Shown here piece after piece: positions 1-8,277 of a stretch of DNA of 64,000 bases; positions within the stretch are counted from its first letter, which is position 1; every line of letters begins with the position of its first letter. The position numbers and the translations under genes are program-made. The stretch is taken from NCBI GenBank assembly GCA_900553835.1, contig USFF01000002.1:1-64000 (forward strand). Reading direction: 5' to 3'. The notes under the pieces were generated by a model. The model was not told the DNA's origin. It ran no database searches and was given only the letters and a program-made list of their open reading frames with translations. The stretch is from an uncultured Mycoplasmatota bacterium (GTDB lineage Bacteria; Bacillota_I; Bacilli_A; RF39; UBA660).

Positions 1-170
1 TATTTTGTACAAGAGTGCTATTGTTTTTCATGTTCTGTCTCTCCTTTGTTTTTTTAAAATATATGTACCTTATTGTGCACATAGTATTTCTTGTATTTTC
101 TTACAATAAAATAATACCACAAAATTTTATTATTTACAAGATTTATTTTTTGTACTTTATTATAGTACAA
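1..170 (-). repeat. Leader repeat, copy A (truncated by window edge)
   Basis: On the minus strand this is a promoter plus 5' leader that closely matches 27053-27215 (copy B, which precedes a surface-protein gene). Shared parts are a -10 TATTAT with upstream TTGTGG, a TGTAC-type inverted repeat at 64-81, an AAAGGAGAGA ribosome site and a start codon opening a short ORF beginning MKNNSTLVQN. The window starts inside that ORF, so the gene it controls lies beyond the left edge. By analogy with copy B it is probably another surface protein. Confidence 0.75.
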
Positions 171-322
171 AATTACATTAATTTTAAAAAATTGATTATG
201 TATTATTTGTTATAAAATTAACAATTTCATTTATATTTAAATGTAATTTTGTGCATTATTTTGTACAAATGAAATTTTAAAAATTTGAAATTTTTTATTT
301 ATTTTTTTCTTACATTTTGGTG

Positions 323-351
323 TTGCAATTGCTATTTCCTTGTGATATTAT
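323..351 (+). promoter_or_regulatory. SigmaA-type promoter of the small membrane peptide gene
   Basis: TTGCAA (323-328), 17-nt spacer, TATTAT (346-351). It would start transcription near 358, giving a leader of about 86 nt before the 30-codon ORF. The leader holds a CAAGA-AGTA-TCTTG hairpin (366-379). Confidence 0.6.
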
Positions 352-443
352 AACTAGCAAGGAACAAGAAGTATCTTGGGTGTCTACCTGCTTTCAAAGG
401 GGGTTTTTATTAAATCTTTTTCTGAAGGGAGGTTTGATAGTAT

Positions 444-536
444 ATGAACAAAAGGAAATATAATATTAAAGTACTTAGGTACGTATCTATCATTCTATTA
501 CTTGTTATTATTTTAATAACTGTAATAAAAAAGTGA
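444..536 (+). CDS. 30-residue membrane peptide, candidate type I toxin
   Basis: Short ORF of 30 codons starting MNKRKYNIKV, with one hydrophobic helix (about residues 13-28, rich in Ile/Leu/Val) between lysine/arginine-rich ends, the usual make-up of type I toxin peptides such as BsrG or TxpA. GGGAGG at 427-432 lies 11 nt before ATG; the frame has a stop just upstream, so this start is fixed. The ORF has its own promoter (323-351) and a strong terminator (580-610). An antisense RNA is encoded opposite its 3' end. I do not recognise the peptide by sequence; the toxin role is inferred from architecture. Alternative: a harmless regulatory or structural small membrane protein. Confidence 0.6.
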   Translation: MNKRKYNIKVLRYVSIILLLVIILITVIKK

Positions 537-630
537 CACTTCAGCAAGGCTGAAATGTCTATTCAAAAACTATAGGTAGACATTCGGGGTACCGAATGTT
601 CCTTTTTTATTTTATGAAGATTTCTCTTCT
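527..630 (-). ncRNA. Candidate antisense antitoxin RNA
   Basis: A minus-strand RNA of about 100 nt is predicted: promoter at 637-665 and an 11-bp terminator stem (535-545 with 549-559, loop AAG in plus sense) followed on the minus strand by six U. It overlaps tail-to-tail the last nine or so nucleotides of the peptide ORF and its 3' UTR, like RatA on txpA or SR4 on bsrG. The RNA therefore can pair with the whole 3' end of the peptide mRNA. Ends are approximate. Confidence 0.6.
580..610 (+). terminator. Rho-independent terminator of the small peptide mRNA
   Basis: Stem ACATTCGG (580-587) / CCGAATGT (592-599), loop GGTA, followed by a T-rich run. The segment 574-582 is also complementary to 381-389 in the 5' leader, and 577-584 is complementary to 554-561, so this end can refold. 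Confidence 0.75.
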
Positions 631-636
631 ATATAC

Positions 637-665
637 ATTATACAAAATATTTATTTATTTTTCAA
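637..665 (-). promoter_or_regulatory. Promoter of the antisense RNA
   Basis: On the minus strand: TTGAAA (665-660), 17-nt spacer, perfect TATAAT (642-637). There is no protein gene to the left on this strand, so the promoter can only serve the short RNA. Confidence 0.65.
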
Positions 666-686
666 TAGTTACTATCACGATTTTCG

Positions 687-755
687 GAGTTTTACTGCTA
701 TAATTTTCTGACTTTTACTGCTATAATTTTCAGAGTTTTACTGTTATAATTTTCA
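687..755. repeat. Three tandem 23-bp repeats
   Basis: Copies at 687-709, 710-732 and 733-755 share the core TTTTACTGCTATAATTTTC with one or two changes each; every copy contains TATAAT on the plus strand. They lie just beyond the 3' end of the 1217-residue gene. No spacers, so not a CRISPR array. Function unknown. Confidence 0.8.
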
Positions 756-784
756 AAAATAAGAACACTTTTAATGTTCTTATT
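756..784 (-). terminator. Terminator of the 1217-residue gene
   Basis: Inverted repeat AATAAGAACA / TGTTCTTATT on the minus strand, overlapping the stop codon and followed by a short U-rich stretch. Confidence 0.65.
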
Positions 785-3700
785 TATTAACAAAGCTAAG
801 TACTTTTTCATTAGAAGGCATATTTGATGCATAAATACTTGACATCATGCTTTTATGAGAAAAAGGTACTTCTCTCTTTTTAATATTAATTTCTCCGTTA
901 GTAAGTTCTTCTATTATATAGTAAACTGCATTCTTACTCATTGATACACTAGGAACTGTATAAATATGAGTTTTGTCTACTTTATCAATAGTTTCAAAAT
1001 GTGTATGTCCTTCAAAAATATAAGCATAATCTGTAATTAATTTTCCTGATAATAAAGGATCAATTTTAGAACTTACAAAACCTTTTGATTTAGGATTATC
1101 TAGTCCATATTTATTTAAGAATTTATAAAGATCTTCATTATATTTAGGACTATTAGTATAAAGAAATTGCTTATATCTTTCCTCTTCACTTTGTTCTTGA
1201 TAAGTCCAAGTACTATGAACTCTATAGTCCCATCTAATATCATTTAAAAAATGTACTAAAGATATTTTCTTATTACCAACATTTAATTCTAAAGAACTTT
1301 TTAATTCTTTTAAATATGAAACATAATCTTTTATTTGCTCATAAGTCCAGTCCAGATTTTCTATTCTAGACTTATCTAAATAAACAAATGGTTCATATCC
1401 AAGAGTATAATAGTATTCACTATTACCACTTATACTTTTAACATTATATTCATTTAATAATTCAAGCACTTCTTTAGAACTAGGCCCAACTGTTATGTTA
1501 TCTCCTAGGCTATAAATCTCATTAATACCATTTAATTTCATATCAACTAAAGAAGCAAGAGTTGGTTCAAGTAGTCCATGAGGATCTGTAAGAATACCTA
1601 TTCTTCTACCAGTCAAATCTTTATCCTTTTTATTAATCATAACTGAAAGTTTTTGTCTTAACTCTCTAAGTTCATTAGCTTTAATCGCAGTGCTTTCAAT
1701 AGTTTCTCTTTTGAACACCATTTCTGGTTTTTCTATACATTTACTAGCTTCCTGAGTTATAACAAAAGATAAGTTATATTTTCTAGCAATATCTAATTCT
1801 TCTTCAGTTGGTTCTTTTCCACCAACTAATATTAATGCTTTTGGAATTAATCCTTCTCTATAAAATAAAGCTTCTGCATTATTATCTTTAACTGCGCTTG
1901 TATCTAAAATCCCTTTTTGATTTCTATGCATTATATTATTATTCATATATGAATTTTTATTTAAATATCCATTAGTACCCATGTTTTGTAAACTACTGCA
2001 AACAAAACTTCCATCTAAAATAGTATCATAAGCAAAGATATTATTGTTATGACTGTAATAATACTTTTGACCCATATAACTAACAGGACTCATAGAAATA
2101 TAATTTTTACTTCCAGAGCTACTTCCATAGATAACTTCTTCCAAAGTTTCTCTATGACTTAACACATGGGCATATAAACAATAATTACTTTTACTAAAGT
2201 CATAAGTAGTAACTCCATATTTATCAGTTAATTCTTTATTTACTAAAGATTTACCATCAGAAATTTTAGTCAAATTATTTTGTGAGTCTAACTCATATAT
2301 TCTTCTAATTTTTTCATGAATAGAATTTGAATTATTAAAAGTTTCTTTAATAATATTATCCTCTTCACTTAAAAGTTCAGTTAAAACATATTTTAAAACA
2401 TCTTCATCACTTGAAAAATTAATTCTTATAGTAAGTAAACTAATAACTTCTTCTATTAAATCTACAAGTACTTTATTATTACTATTCTTAACTTCTAGTA
2501 GTTTTAATTCTTCTATATTACCTACAGTTTTAAGAACTTCCATAAAGTTATCGTTATCTACTGTGAGTTCTTTTAAAACAAATGTAAGTTCTGAAATATT
2601 ATTAGATTTATCTAATCTATCCCTATAATATTCAAAAGCGCACCTCTTAACTTTTCTAAGCGTTTCTAAACTAGTAACATCTCCAAAATATCTTAATTTA
2701 TTATTTATTAATAAATTAATGCTAAAAATATCTTCTTCTGTAAAATTATCTATCTCTTTAAATAGGTTTTTATACTTTATATAGTGATCAATACTTTCAA
2801 TAAATATTCTAACTTTATTAGCGTCATTATATTCACTATAAAAGTTAGTTTTAATAAAGTTATAAGTTTTAACAAAAGTATCTTTATCATAATTAATAAT
2901 ACTAATTAATTTACTAAACCACTTAGTTTCTTTTTCAGATCCAAGTGCATACTGATATATTAAATTAATATCTATAATATCATTTAAATATATTTTAAAT
3001 TTCTCATAATTATTTATTACTAAATTAGTATCATTATTAAGTATTAAATTATAAACAATCTCCTCATCTACTTCTTCTACATATAGTAAATCTACTACAT
3101 ACTTAACCATAAAAGAAGTTCTTTTATTTACTTTTACTTTTTCTATTACATCAAGTAAACTTTCTTTATCAAGATTTTTAATTTTCTTATCAAATATATC
3201 TTTATTTAAGTCTATTAATCTTTTAGCATTCTTTTTAGAAAGTTTATTAAAAGGAATATTTAAGTTAGGATTATATTCATTTAAATTTAAATTTTCTATA
3301 ATACTTTTTAAGTAATTCTCTTTAACTTCAAAAATAAGATCAATATAACTTTTATCATCATGCCCATTAATAAAATTAATAGTTTTTTCATCTTTTAACT
3401 TATTCTTAATAATTAATTTTACAAATTCAGGTTCATTTTTATAGTAGTAATAATTAGTTAGAAAATCAATTAAGCTAGTATTTTTATAAATATTTAGAAT
3501 ATCTTTTTCTCTAACTTTTAAAACAATTTCTCTATATTCATGAGTGTAATAGCTGTATTTAAAAATACTGTCTATATCATCTGGAGATAAATCTTTAATA
3601 CTATTTAAAAGAGTTTCATAATTATTATTTCTTATTAAATTAAATATATAATCATCATTACTTTGATGTAAAACATAATTTATATCCTTTTCATCTAATT

Positions 3701-4433
3701 CTTTAACTACTTCTTTAATAAAATCTAAAGCATATCTATTTAAATCATTTTTAATAAATAAATCAATAGACTCATAGTTTTTAAGATAATCAATAATATT
3801 CTTTTTTGTTAAATATTTACTAATATCTTTTTCTTTAATATTTAAATACTTTAAATGATCTAAATATAATTCATAAGATGTGTTTACGAGCCATGCATCA
3901 AAGAAGGTACTTTTTCCGTAGTATTTAATTGCTTTTATATAAAGATCAGTATAGTTATTCTTAATATATTTGCTATATTCTTTATTAATTTTATTTTTAT
4001 ATATACTATCAAAATAATATTTAACTGTATCTAATCTAATATATTTTTTAGTAAAATCTTCTAATAAGTCTTTAGGAAATAAATTTATAAGTCCATAGTT
4101 ACTCACTGTTGTTTTATATACTAGTTCTAATTTTATCTCACTACTTAGATTATCTAAATTAACTAGTTTTTCAAATACACTAGTAGTTATAAAACGGAAA
4201 TTCTTAACTAAAAATAGTTTTACATTATCACTAATATCATTAGAAGAAAGAATATCTATAAATTTTTCATCAGAAAATCTTAAATATTTAATAACATCAC
4301 TGTTATTTTTCACTTGCCTTTTAGTTAGAATTTTAATGATTATATCAGCATATTCATTATTTAAAAGTAACTTTGTTAATTCTTCATTATCTTTTCTATT
4401 TAATTCTATATACTTTTTTACATTTTCAAACAT
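780..4433 (-). CDS. 1217-residue protein: helical region + unknown domain + calcineurin-like phosphoesterase
   Basis: Three parts are visible. Residues 1 to about 730 are Lys/Asn/Ile/Leu-rich and predicted helical without a motif I recognise. Residues about 745-930 form a more conserved globular domain with SPVSYMGQ, AYDTILDGSF and GGKEPTEEELDIARKY. Residues about 940-1190 are a calcineurin-type metallophosphoesterase: TDPHG (near 949), SLGDN, GNSE and GHTH (near 1140) supply the usual metal ligands. There is no signal peptide or membrane segment, so it is probably cytoplasmic. Monocistronic with its own promoter (4459-4487) and a GGGGG-type ribosome site before ATG. Substrate unknown; the phosphoesterase could cleave a phosphodiester made or recognised by the middle domain, but that is inference. 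Confidence 0.75.
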   Translation of the reverse strand: MFENVKKYIELNRKDNEELTKLLLNNEYADIIIKILTKRQVKNNSDVIKYLRFSDEKFIDILSSNDISDNVKLFLVKNFRFITTSVFEKLVNLDNLSSEIKLELVYKTTVSNYGLINLFPKDLLEDFTKKYIRLDTVKYYFDSIYKNKINKEYSKYIKNNYTDLYIKAIKYYGKSTFFDAWLVNTSYELYLDHLKYLNIKEKDISKYLTKKNIIDYLKNYESIDLFIKNDLNRYALDFIKEVVKELDEKDINYVLHQSNDDYIFNLIRNNNYETLLNSIKDLSPDDIDSIFKYSYYTHEYREIVLKVREKDILNIYKNTSLIDFLTNYYYYKNEPEFVKLIIKNKLKDEKTINFINGHDDKSYIDLIFEVKENYLKSIIENLNLNEYNPNLNIPFNKLSKKNAKRLIDLNKDIFDKKIKNLDKESLLDVIEKVKVNKRTSFMVKYVVDLLYVEEVDEEIVYNLILNNDTNLVINNYEKFKIYLNDIIDINLIYQYALGSEKETKWFSKLISIINYDKDTFVKTYNFIKTNFYSEYNDANKVRIFIESIDHYIKYKNLFKEIDNFTEEDIFSINLLINNKLRYFGDVTSLETLRKVKRCAFEYYRDRLDKSNNISELTFVLKELTVDNDNFMEVLKTVGNIEELKLLEVKNSNNKVLVDLIEEVISLLTIRINFSSDEDVLKYVLTELLSEEDNIIKETFNNSNSIHEKIRRIYELDSQNNLTKISDGKSLVNKELTDKYGVTTYDFSKSNYCLYAHVLSHRETLEEVIYGSSSGSKNYISMSPVSYMGQKYYYSHNNNIFAYDTILDGSFVCSSLQNMGTNGYLNKNSYMNNNIMHRNQKGILDTSAVKDNNAEALFYREGLIPKALILVGGKEPTEEELDIARKYNLSFVITQEASKCIEKPEMVFKRETIESTAIKANELRELRQKLSVMINKKDKDLTGRRIGILTDPHGLLEPTLASLVDMKLNGINEIYSLGDNITVGPSSKEVLELLNEYNVKSISGNSEYYYTLGYEPFVYLDKSRIENLDWTYEQIKDYVSYLKELKSSLELNVGNKKISLVHFLNDIRWDYRVHSTWTYQEQSEEERYKQFLYTNSPKYNEDLYKFLNKYGLDNPKSKGFVSSKIDPLLSGKLITDYAYIFEGHTHFETIDKVDKTHIYTVPSVSMSKNAVYYIIEELTNGEINIKKREVPFSHKSMMSSIYASNMPSNEKVLSFVNK

Positions 4434-4458
4434 AATTAACCCCCATTAATTAATTATA

Positions 4459-4487
4459 ATTATACCATATAAAGTACATTAAATCAA
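4459..4487 (-). promoter_or_regulatory. Promoter of the 1217-residue gene
   Basis: TTGATT (4487-4482), 17-nt spacer, TATAAT (4464-4459), with extended TGG before the -10. The ribosome site downstream is TGGGGGTTA. Confidence 0.7.
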
Positions 4488-4499
4488 TAAAAAAGTGCA

Positions 4500-5669
4500 T
4501 TATTTAGCACTCATGTTTTTAATTTCTTCCCTAGTTTTTGTAACTTTATTTTCTACAGCAACTCTTTCTACAATAAACATACAAAGAATTAAATTAACAG
4601 TAAACGAGCCACCATAACTTAAGAAAGGAACAGGAACACCAGTAAGTGGTATAACAGCAAGTATTCCTAGAAAGTTAACAATAATATGTAAGAACATATA
4701 AATACCTACTCCGTAACATATAATTGAATTTCTTAAGTTTACACTTTGTTTAGCTATTCTAAATATTCTATAAAGTATAAACATATAACCTAGTATAAAG
4801 AATATACTAAAAACTAGTCCTAGTTCTTCTACCATTATTGGAAATATAAAGTCAGTATGAGCTTCAGGTAAATATAAATACTTTTGGCTTGAATTACCTA
4901 AACCTTTTCCAAAAAGTCCACCATTATTAATAGCAATAAAGCCATTACAAACTTGATAACCAGTGTCTTCTGTATATCTAGTACATGGATTTTTATAAGT
5001 AAGTCTTCCCTTTTGCATTTCGTTTAAAAGGTCACTTCCTGTTACTATAAATATAATTAGTAAAACAGATGCAACAATTCCAGCTATTTTTAAACCAGAT
5101 GCTAATTTATTATTTTTAAACGGAACAGCTAAGAAAATTAGAAAAGATAAACCAGCAATTATTAAAGCAGTTCCTAAGTCTGGCTGCATTGCTACTAATA
5201 TAAACACTATAATAGCATATATAAGGGGCACGCATATTTCATACTTAATTCCTTTTTTATCAATTATTTTTCCGTAATAAATAGCCATAAAAAGGATAAT
5301 AATTGTTTTAGCAAATTCACTAGGTTGGATACTTGCAAAACCTAAATTTATCCATGAACGCGCACTGTTGACTAGATTACCACCTATCAAAAGAAATACA
5401 AGAAGTCCGAGCACTAAGGCAGCACCCAAAAACAAGAATTTACTATACCTTTTAATAGGGTACCTAAGTATAAAGAAAAAGCCTATAAAATAACTAAAGA
5501 GTATAAATATAGTTTGTCTTTTAAAGAAATAATATGGACTACTATCATACTTTAAAACAGCACTTACGCTTGAAGCAGAAAGCACCATAACAGCTCCTAT
5601 TACCGAATATAATATACACATTATAAGTAAAGGTTTATCAATTTTACTAAAAATACTTACTTTTTTCAT
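4500..5669 (-). CDS. ftsW: FtsW/RodA/SpoVE-family peptidoglycan polymerase
   Basis: SEDS-family membrane glycosyltransferase that polymerises lipid II during division or spore-cortex synthesis. About ten membrane segments are visible over 389 residues, with family motifs SARSWINLGF, QPSEFAKT and the C-terminal GVPVPFLSYGGS. The start was set at the ATG at 5669 because AGAGG lies just upstream; an in-frame start 11 codons further up would include that ribosome site. It stands alone between the phosphoesterase gene and the yjcZ-like gene, so FtsW, SpoVE and RodA cannot be separated by context; FtsW/SpoVE is favoured over RodA by the loop sequence. Confidence 0.85.
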   Translation of the reverse strand: MKKVSIFSKIDKPLLIMCILYSVIGAVMVLSASSVSAVLKYDSSPYYFFKRQTIFILFSYFIGFFFILRYPIKRYSKFLFLGAALVLGLLVFLLIGGNLVNSARSWINLGFASIQPSEFAKTIIILFMAIYYGKIIDKKGIKYEICVPLIYAIIVFILVAMQPDLGTALIIAGLSFLIFLAVPFKNNKLASGLKIAGIVASVLLIIFIVTGSDLLNEMQKGRLTYKNPCTRYTEDTGYQVCNGFIAINNGGLFGKGLGNSSQKYLYLPEAHTDFIFPIMVEELGLVFSIFFILGYMFILYRIFRIAKQSVNLRNSIICYGVGIYMFLHIIVNFLGILAVIPLTGVPVPFLSYGGSFTVNLILCMFIVERVAVENKVTKTREEIKNMSAK

Positions 5670-5770
5670 ATATCCTCTAGAAATATAATACCATAAAAAC
5701 AAATAAATTTAAATTACTTTTTTGATTTTATTTAAAAAAATACATAGTCGTGTCATTTTTGTTTATATTA

Positions 5771-5779
5771 CATAAATTA
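5771..5779 (+). promoter_or_regulatory. SigmaK-like -10 element (CATAAATTA)
   Basis: Matches CATA-NNN-TA. The surrounding TTACATAAATTATTA is identical to the one upstream of the cotZ-type gene at 17.8 kb. The expected upstream AC is TC here, so the match is partial. Confidence 0.45.
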
Positions 5780-5805
5780 TTATAGATAAGAGAAGGAGGG
5801 TTTAT

Positions 5806-5979
5806 ATGTATTATTATGGTTATGGCGCTAATTACGGAAACAATTATGGTGGATGCTGCCCTACATATGGAGGATATAACTACGGCAATAATTATGGATA
5901 TGGTGCAGCTATTATATTAGTATTATTTATATTATTAGTAGTAGTTTTTGGAGCAGGTTTCTTAAACTACAATAACTAA
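5806..5979 (+). CDS. YjcZ-type tiny sporulation membrane protein
   Basis: 57 residues: a Tyr/Gly/Asn-rich N-terminal half (residues 1-33, starting [16 protein letters not shown]) followed by a single hydrophobic helix of Ile/Leu/Val and a short GAGFLNYNN tail. This is the layout of the tiny transmembrane YjcZ/TIGR01732 proteins made late in sporulation in Bacillus. AGAAGGAGGG lies 5 nt before ATG. A SigmaK-like -10 at 5771-5779 fits late mother-cell expression. Convergent with dfrA. The exact biochemical role of this family is unknown. Confidence 0.75.
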   Translation: MYYYGYGANYGNNYGGCCPTYGGYNYGNNYGYGAAIILVLFILLVVVFGAGFLNYNN

Positions 5980-5990
5980 AAAAGGAAAAA

Positions 5991-6467
5991 TTACTTTCCT
6001 TTTTTTGTGTAACAAATTCTTTTATAAGAATAGTTTTCATCAATATAGTTACCCATTAATAAAGCATTCCACTCATCTTTATTAAATCTTGGGAAAAAGG
6101 CATCAGCTTCTTTAGTACTATCTACATGTGTTAAGTACATAACACTAGCATATTTAATTAATTCTCTATATATTTGCTCTCCACCTATTACAAATACATC
6201 TTCTTTAATATCACTATTTAAAAATTCTTCTATACTTCTAAATATTCTAACATTTTCTATATTACTCATAGTAGTAGATATAACTAAATGTTTTCTATTA
6301 GGTAGAAGTCCATTTAAACTATAAAAAGTTTTTTTCCCCATCACAATATAATGATTAGTAGTAGTTTCTTTAAAAAATTTTAAATCTTCTTTAATTCTAT
6401 ATAATAATTTATTATCTTTACCTAAAGCATAATTATTATCTATACATGCAATTATTATTAAATTCAT
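5991..6467 (-). CDS. dfrA: Dihydrofolate reductase
   Basis: NADPH-dependent reduction of dihydrofolate to tetrahydrofolate, recycling the folate oxidised by thymidylate synthase. 158 residues, the usual length. Visible motifs are the N-terminal IIACIDNNYALGKDNKLLY (Met20-loop equivalent), YIVMGKKTFYSL, and the VFVIGGEQIYREL nucleotide-binding stretch. It starts directly after the stop of thyA with no gap, so the two are co-transcribed and probably translationally coupled. Confidence 0.93.
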   Translation of the reverse strand: MNLIIIACIDNNYALGKDNKLLYRIKEDLKFFKETTTNHYIVMGKKTFYSLNGLLPNRKHLVISTTMSNIENVRIFRSIEEFLNSDIKEDVFVIGGEQIYRELIKYASVMYLTHVDSTKEADAFFPRFNKDEWNALLMGNYIDENYSYKRICYTKKGK

Positions 6468-7550
6468 TTACTCACTTACAGGTATTCTTAATTTTCCTAA
6501 ATCTTTATAATTAAGAACTTTAATATCTTTACATTCTTCATCATTATTAAACTTATAAAAATCATTTACATCATTATTTAGATAAAGCTCTGGTTTAGGT
6601 GGATTTAATGTATATTCTATTACATTCTTTTTAATCATAACATCTTTAATAACAGAAGGTGTTACTCCTTTTTTAAGAAGATCTTTTTCTTCACTACTTA
6701 AAGTATTATAAATTTTATTATATTCTAAAGTATATCTTTCAAGTTGTCCTTCTAACCATTCAGTATTCTTGTATCCTTCATAAATAGCAAGAGTATTTCC
6801 TCTTTCTATTTGTTCTTTAATTTGCTCTACTTGATTTACATATATATGAGCATCTTTTATACTCCAACTTAAAGAGCCAACTTTACATCCCGCTACTCTT
6901 GCATACATATGCATTAGAGCTGCAAACTGAGTTACATTAAATGGAAGCCCTAGCGGTACATCACAGCTTCTTTGATGAACATACATATTAAGTACACCAT
7001 CAGTAATATCAACTTCATGACTCCATACACATGGTTTTAAAACACCTTTATCTAAATGATTATTGTACCATAAACTCATAACATTACTTCTGTCTTCTTT
7101 ATGATTTTTAATAATGTCAAGTACTCTATCTACTCCTTTATATTTATTTACTATAAAGCCATATGCTTCTCCAATTGTACCTTTATACTCTTCTCCAAAA
7201 AATTTATGTACTTCCTGAACAGAAGTATTTCCATCTTTATCCTTTACCTTTTGTTTAGCATTCCAGTATCCATCTTCATCGATTTTCCATTCATCCCAAA
7301 TAGATACTTTTCTGTCTTGTAACCAATTAACATCATTACTTCCTACTTGATATATCCATAAAAGTTCAAGAAAAGCTTGTCTACTAAATAATTTTTTAGT
7401 AGTTAAAATTGGAAACTCTTCGCTAATATCAAGAACAAAATTATAACTTGGTATTTTAATTGTGTTATTTATTGTTCTATTTTCTACTTCCTTACCCTCT
7501 TCTAATATCTTTTTACAAAGTTTTAAATATTCTTTATCCCACTTTAACAC
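6468..7550 (-). CDS. thyA: Thymidylate synthase (long form)
   Basis: Makes dTMP from dUMP using methylene-tetrahydrofolate. The catalytic cysteine is Cys174 in LKPCVWS; QRSCDVPLGLPFN (193-205) and DAHIY (233-237) bind dUMP. At 360 residues it is longer than the typical 264-316; extra sequence lies around residues 100-120 and 255-300. The C-terminal end RIPVSE replaces the more usual PxxAV ending. The start is GTG with GGAGG 8 nt upstream. First gene of the thyA-dfrA operon, promoter at 7570-7598. Confidence 0.92.
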   Translation of the reverse strand: MLKWDKEYLKLCKKILEEGKEVENRTINNTIKIPSYNFVLDISEEFPILTTKKLFSRQAFLELLWIYQVGSNDVNWLQDRKVSIWDEWKIDEDGYWNAKQKVKDKDGNTSVQEVHKFFGEEYKGTIGEAYGFIVNKYKGVDRVLDIIKNHKEDRSNVMSLWYNNHLDKGVLKPCVWSHEVDITDGVLNMYVHQRSCDVPLGLPFNVTQFAALMHMYARVAGCKVGSLSWSIKDAHIYVNQVEQIKEQIERGNTLAIYEGYKNTEWLEGQLERYTLEYNKIYNTLSSEEKDLLKKGVTPSVIKDVMIKKNVIEYTLNPPKPELYLNNDVNDFYKFNNDEECKDIKVLNYKDLGKLRIPVSE

Positions 7551-7569
7551 TTCTATTACCTCCTATTTA

Positions 7570-7598
7570 AGAATAGCATCTAATTTAAATAAAATCAA
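7570..7598 (-). promoter_or_regulatory. Promoter of thyA-dfrA
   Basis: TTGATT (7598-7593), 17-nt spacer, TATTCT (7575-7570). Confidence 0.6.
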
Positions 7599-7614
7599 TC
7601 TTAAATTATAAATA

Positions 7615-7643
7615 TTGATTTTTAGTGTTTTTTTTGGTACAAT
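7615..7643 (+). promoter_or_regulatory. Promoter of def
   Basis: TTGATT (7615-7620), 17-nt spacer ending TGG, TACAAT (7638-7643). Divergent from the thyA promoter with about 16 bp between the -35 elements. Confidence 0.7.
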
Positions 7644-7667
7644 ACTTGATGAAAAAAGAGGTGCACT

Positions 7668-8216
7668 ATGTTAAAAAATAATCAAATACTAGACGAAAAA
7701 GAAAAAATACTACATGAAAAATCAAAAGAAGTAGTTTTTCCACTAGATAAAGAAGATAAAAAACTTATTAATGAAGCATATGAATATTTAAGAAATAGTC
7801 AAGATGAAGAACTAGCTGAGAAGTATAATTTAAGACCTGGAATGGGACTTGCTTTTGTACAACTTGGTAAGTTAAAAAGAATATTTATAATTTCATATAA
7901 AGAAGAAGATGGCAGTTTTACTGAGTATACTGTAATAAATCCTAAAGTAATTAGTTATTCAAATGAACTAGTTTATGTAGAAGAAGGTGAAGGCTGTTTA
8001 AGTGTTAATAGAGAAGTAGAAGGAATAGTACCAAGACATGCTAGAATAACAGTTGGATACTATAATGAAGAAGGAAAATATAAGGAAGAAAGAGTAAGAG
8101 AAGAAATGGCAGTAGCATTCCAGCATGAAATGGATCATTTAGATGGAATTATGTTTACAGATAGAATTGATAAAACAAATCCATTTAAAAACAAAGAAAA
8201 AATGAGAAGTATTTAA
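7668..8216 (+). CDS. def: Peptide deformylase
   Basis: Metal-dependent removal of the formyl group from nascent N-terminal methionine. All three family motifs are present: GMGLAFVQ (residues 58-65, second Ala replaced by Phe), EGCLS (108-112, Cys ligand) and HEMDH (153-157, two His ligands and catalytic Glu). 182 residues, typical of the Gram-positive type II enzymes. RBS AGAGGTG precedes ATG; own promoter at 7615-7643 and terminator at 8204-8234, so it is monocistronic. Confidence 0.94.
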   Translation: MLKNNQILDEKEKILHEKSKEVVFPLDKEDKKLINEAYEYLRNSQDEELAEKYNLRPGMGLAFVQLGKLKRIFIISYKEEDGSFTEYTVINPKVISYSNELVYVEEGEGCLSVNREVEGIVPRHARITVGYYNEEGKYKEERVREEMAVAFQHEMDHLDGIMFTDRIDKTNPFKNKEKMRSI

Positions 8217-8234
8217 TTCTTCTCTTTTCTTTTT
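8204..8234 (+). terminator. Terminator of def
   Basis: GAGAAG / CTTCTC 6-bp stem overlapping the stop codon, followed by a T-rich run. Confidence 0.55.
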
Positions 8235-8277
8235 AACAAAAATAATATATAATATTTATAGAATAAAGGGTGATAAT

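Noticed and set aside
15..215. Plus-strand ORF of 66 codons in the leader repeat
   Set aside because: It is the complement of the conserved minus-strand leader; no ribosome site, and its frame is not kept in copy B.
687..755. CRISPR array
   Set aside because: Repeats are head-to-tail without spacers and no cas genes are present.
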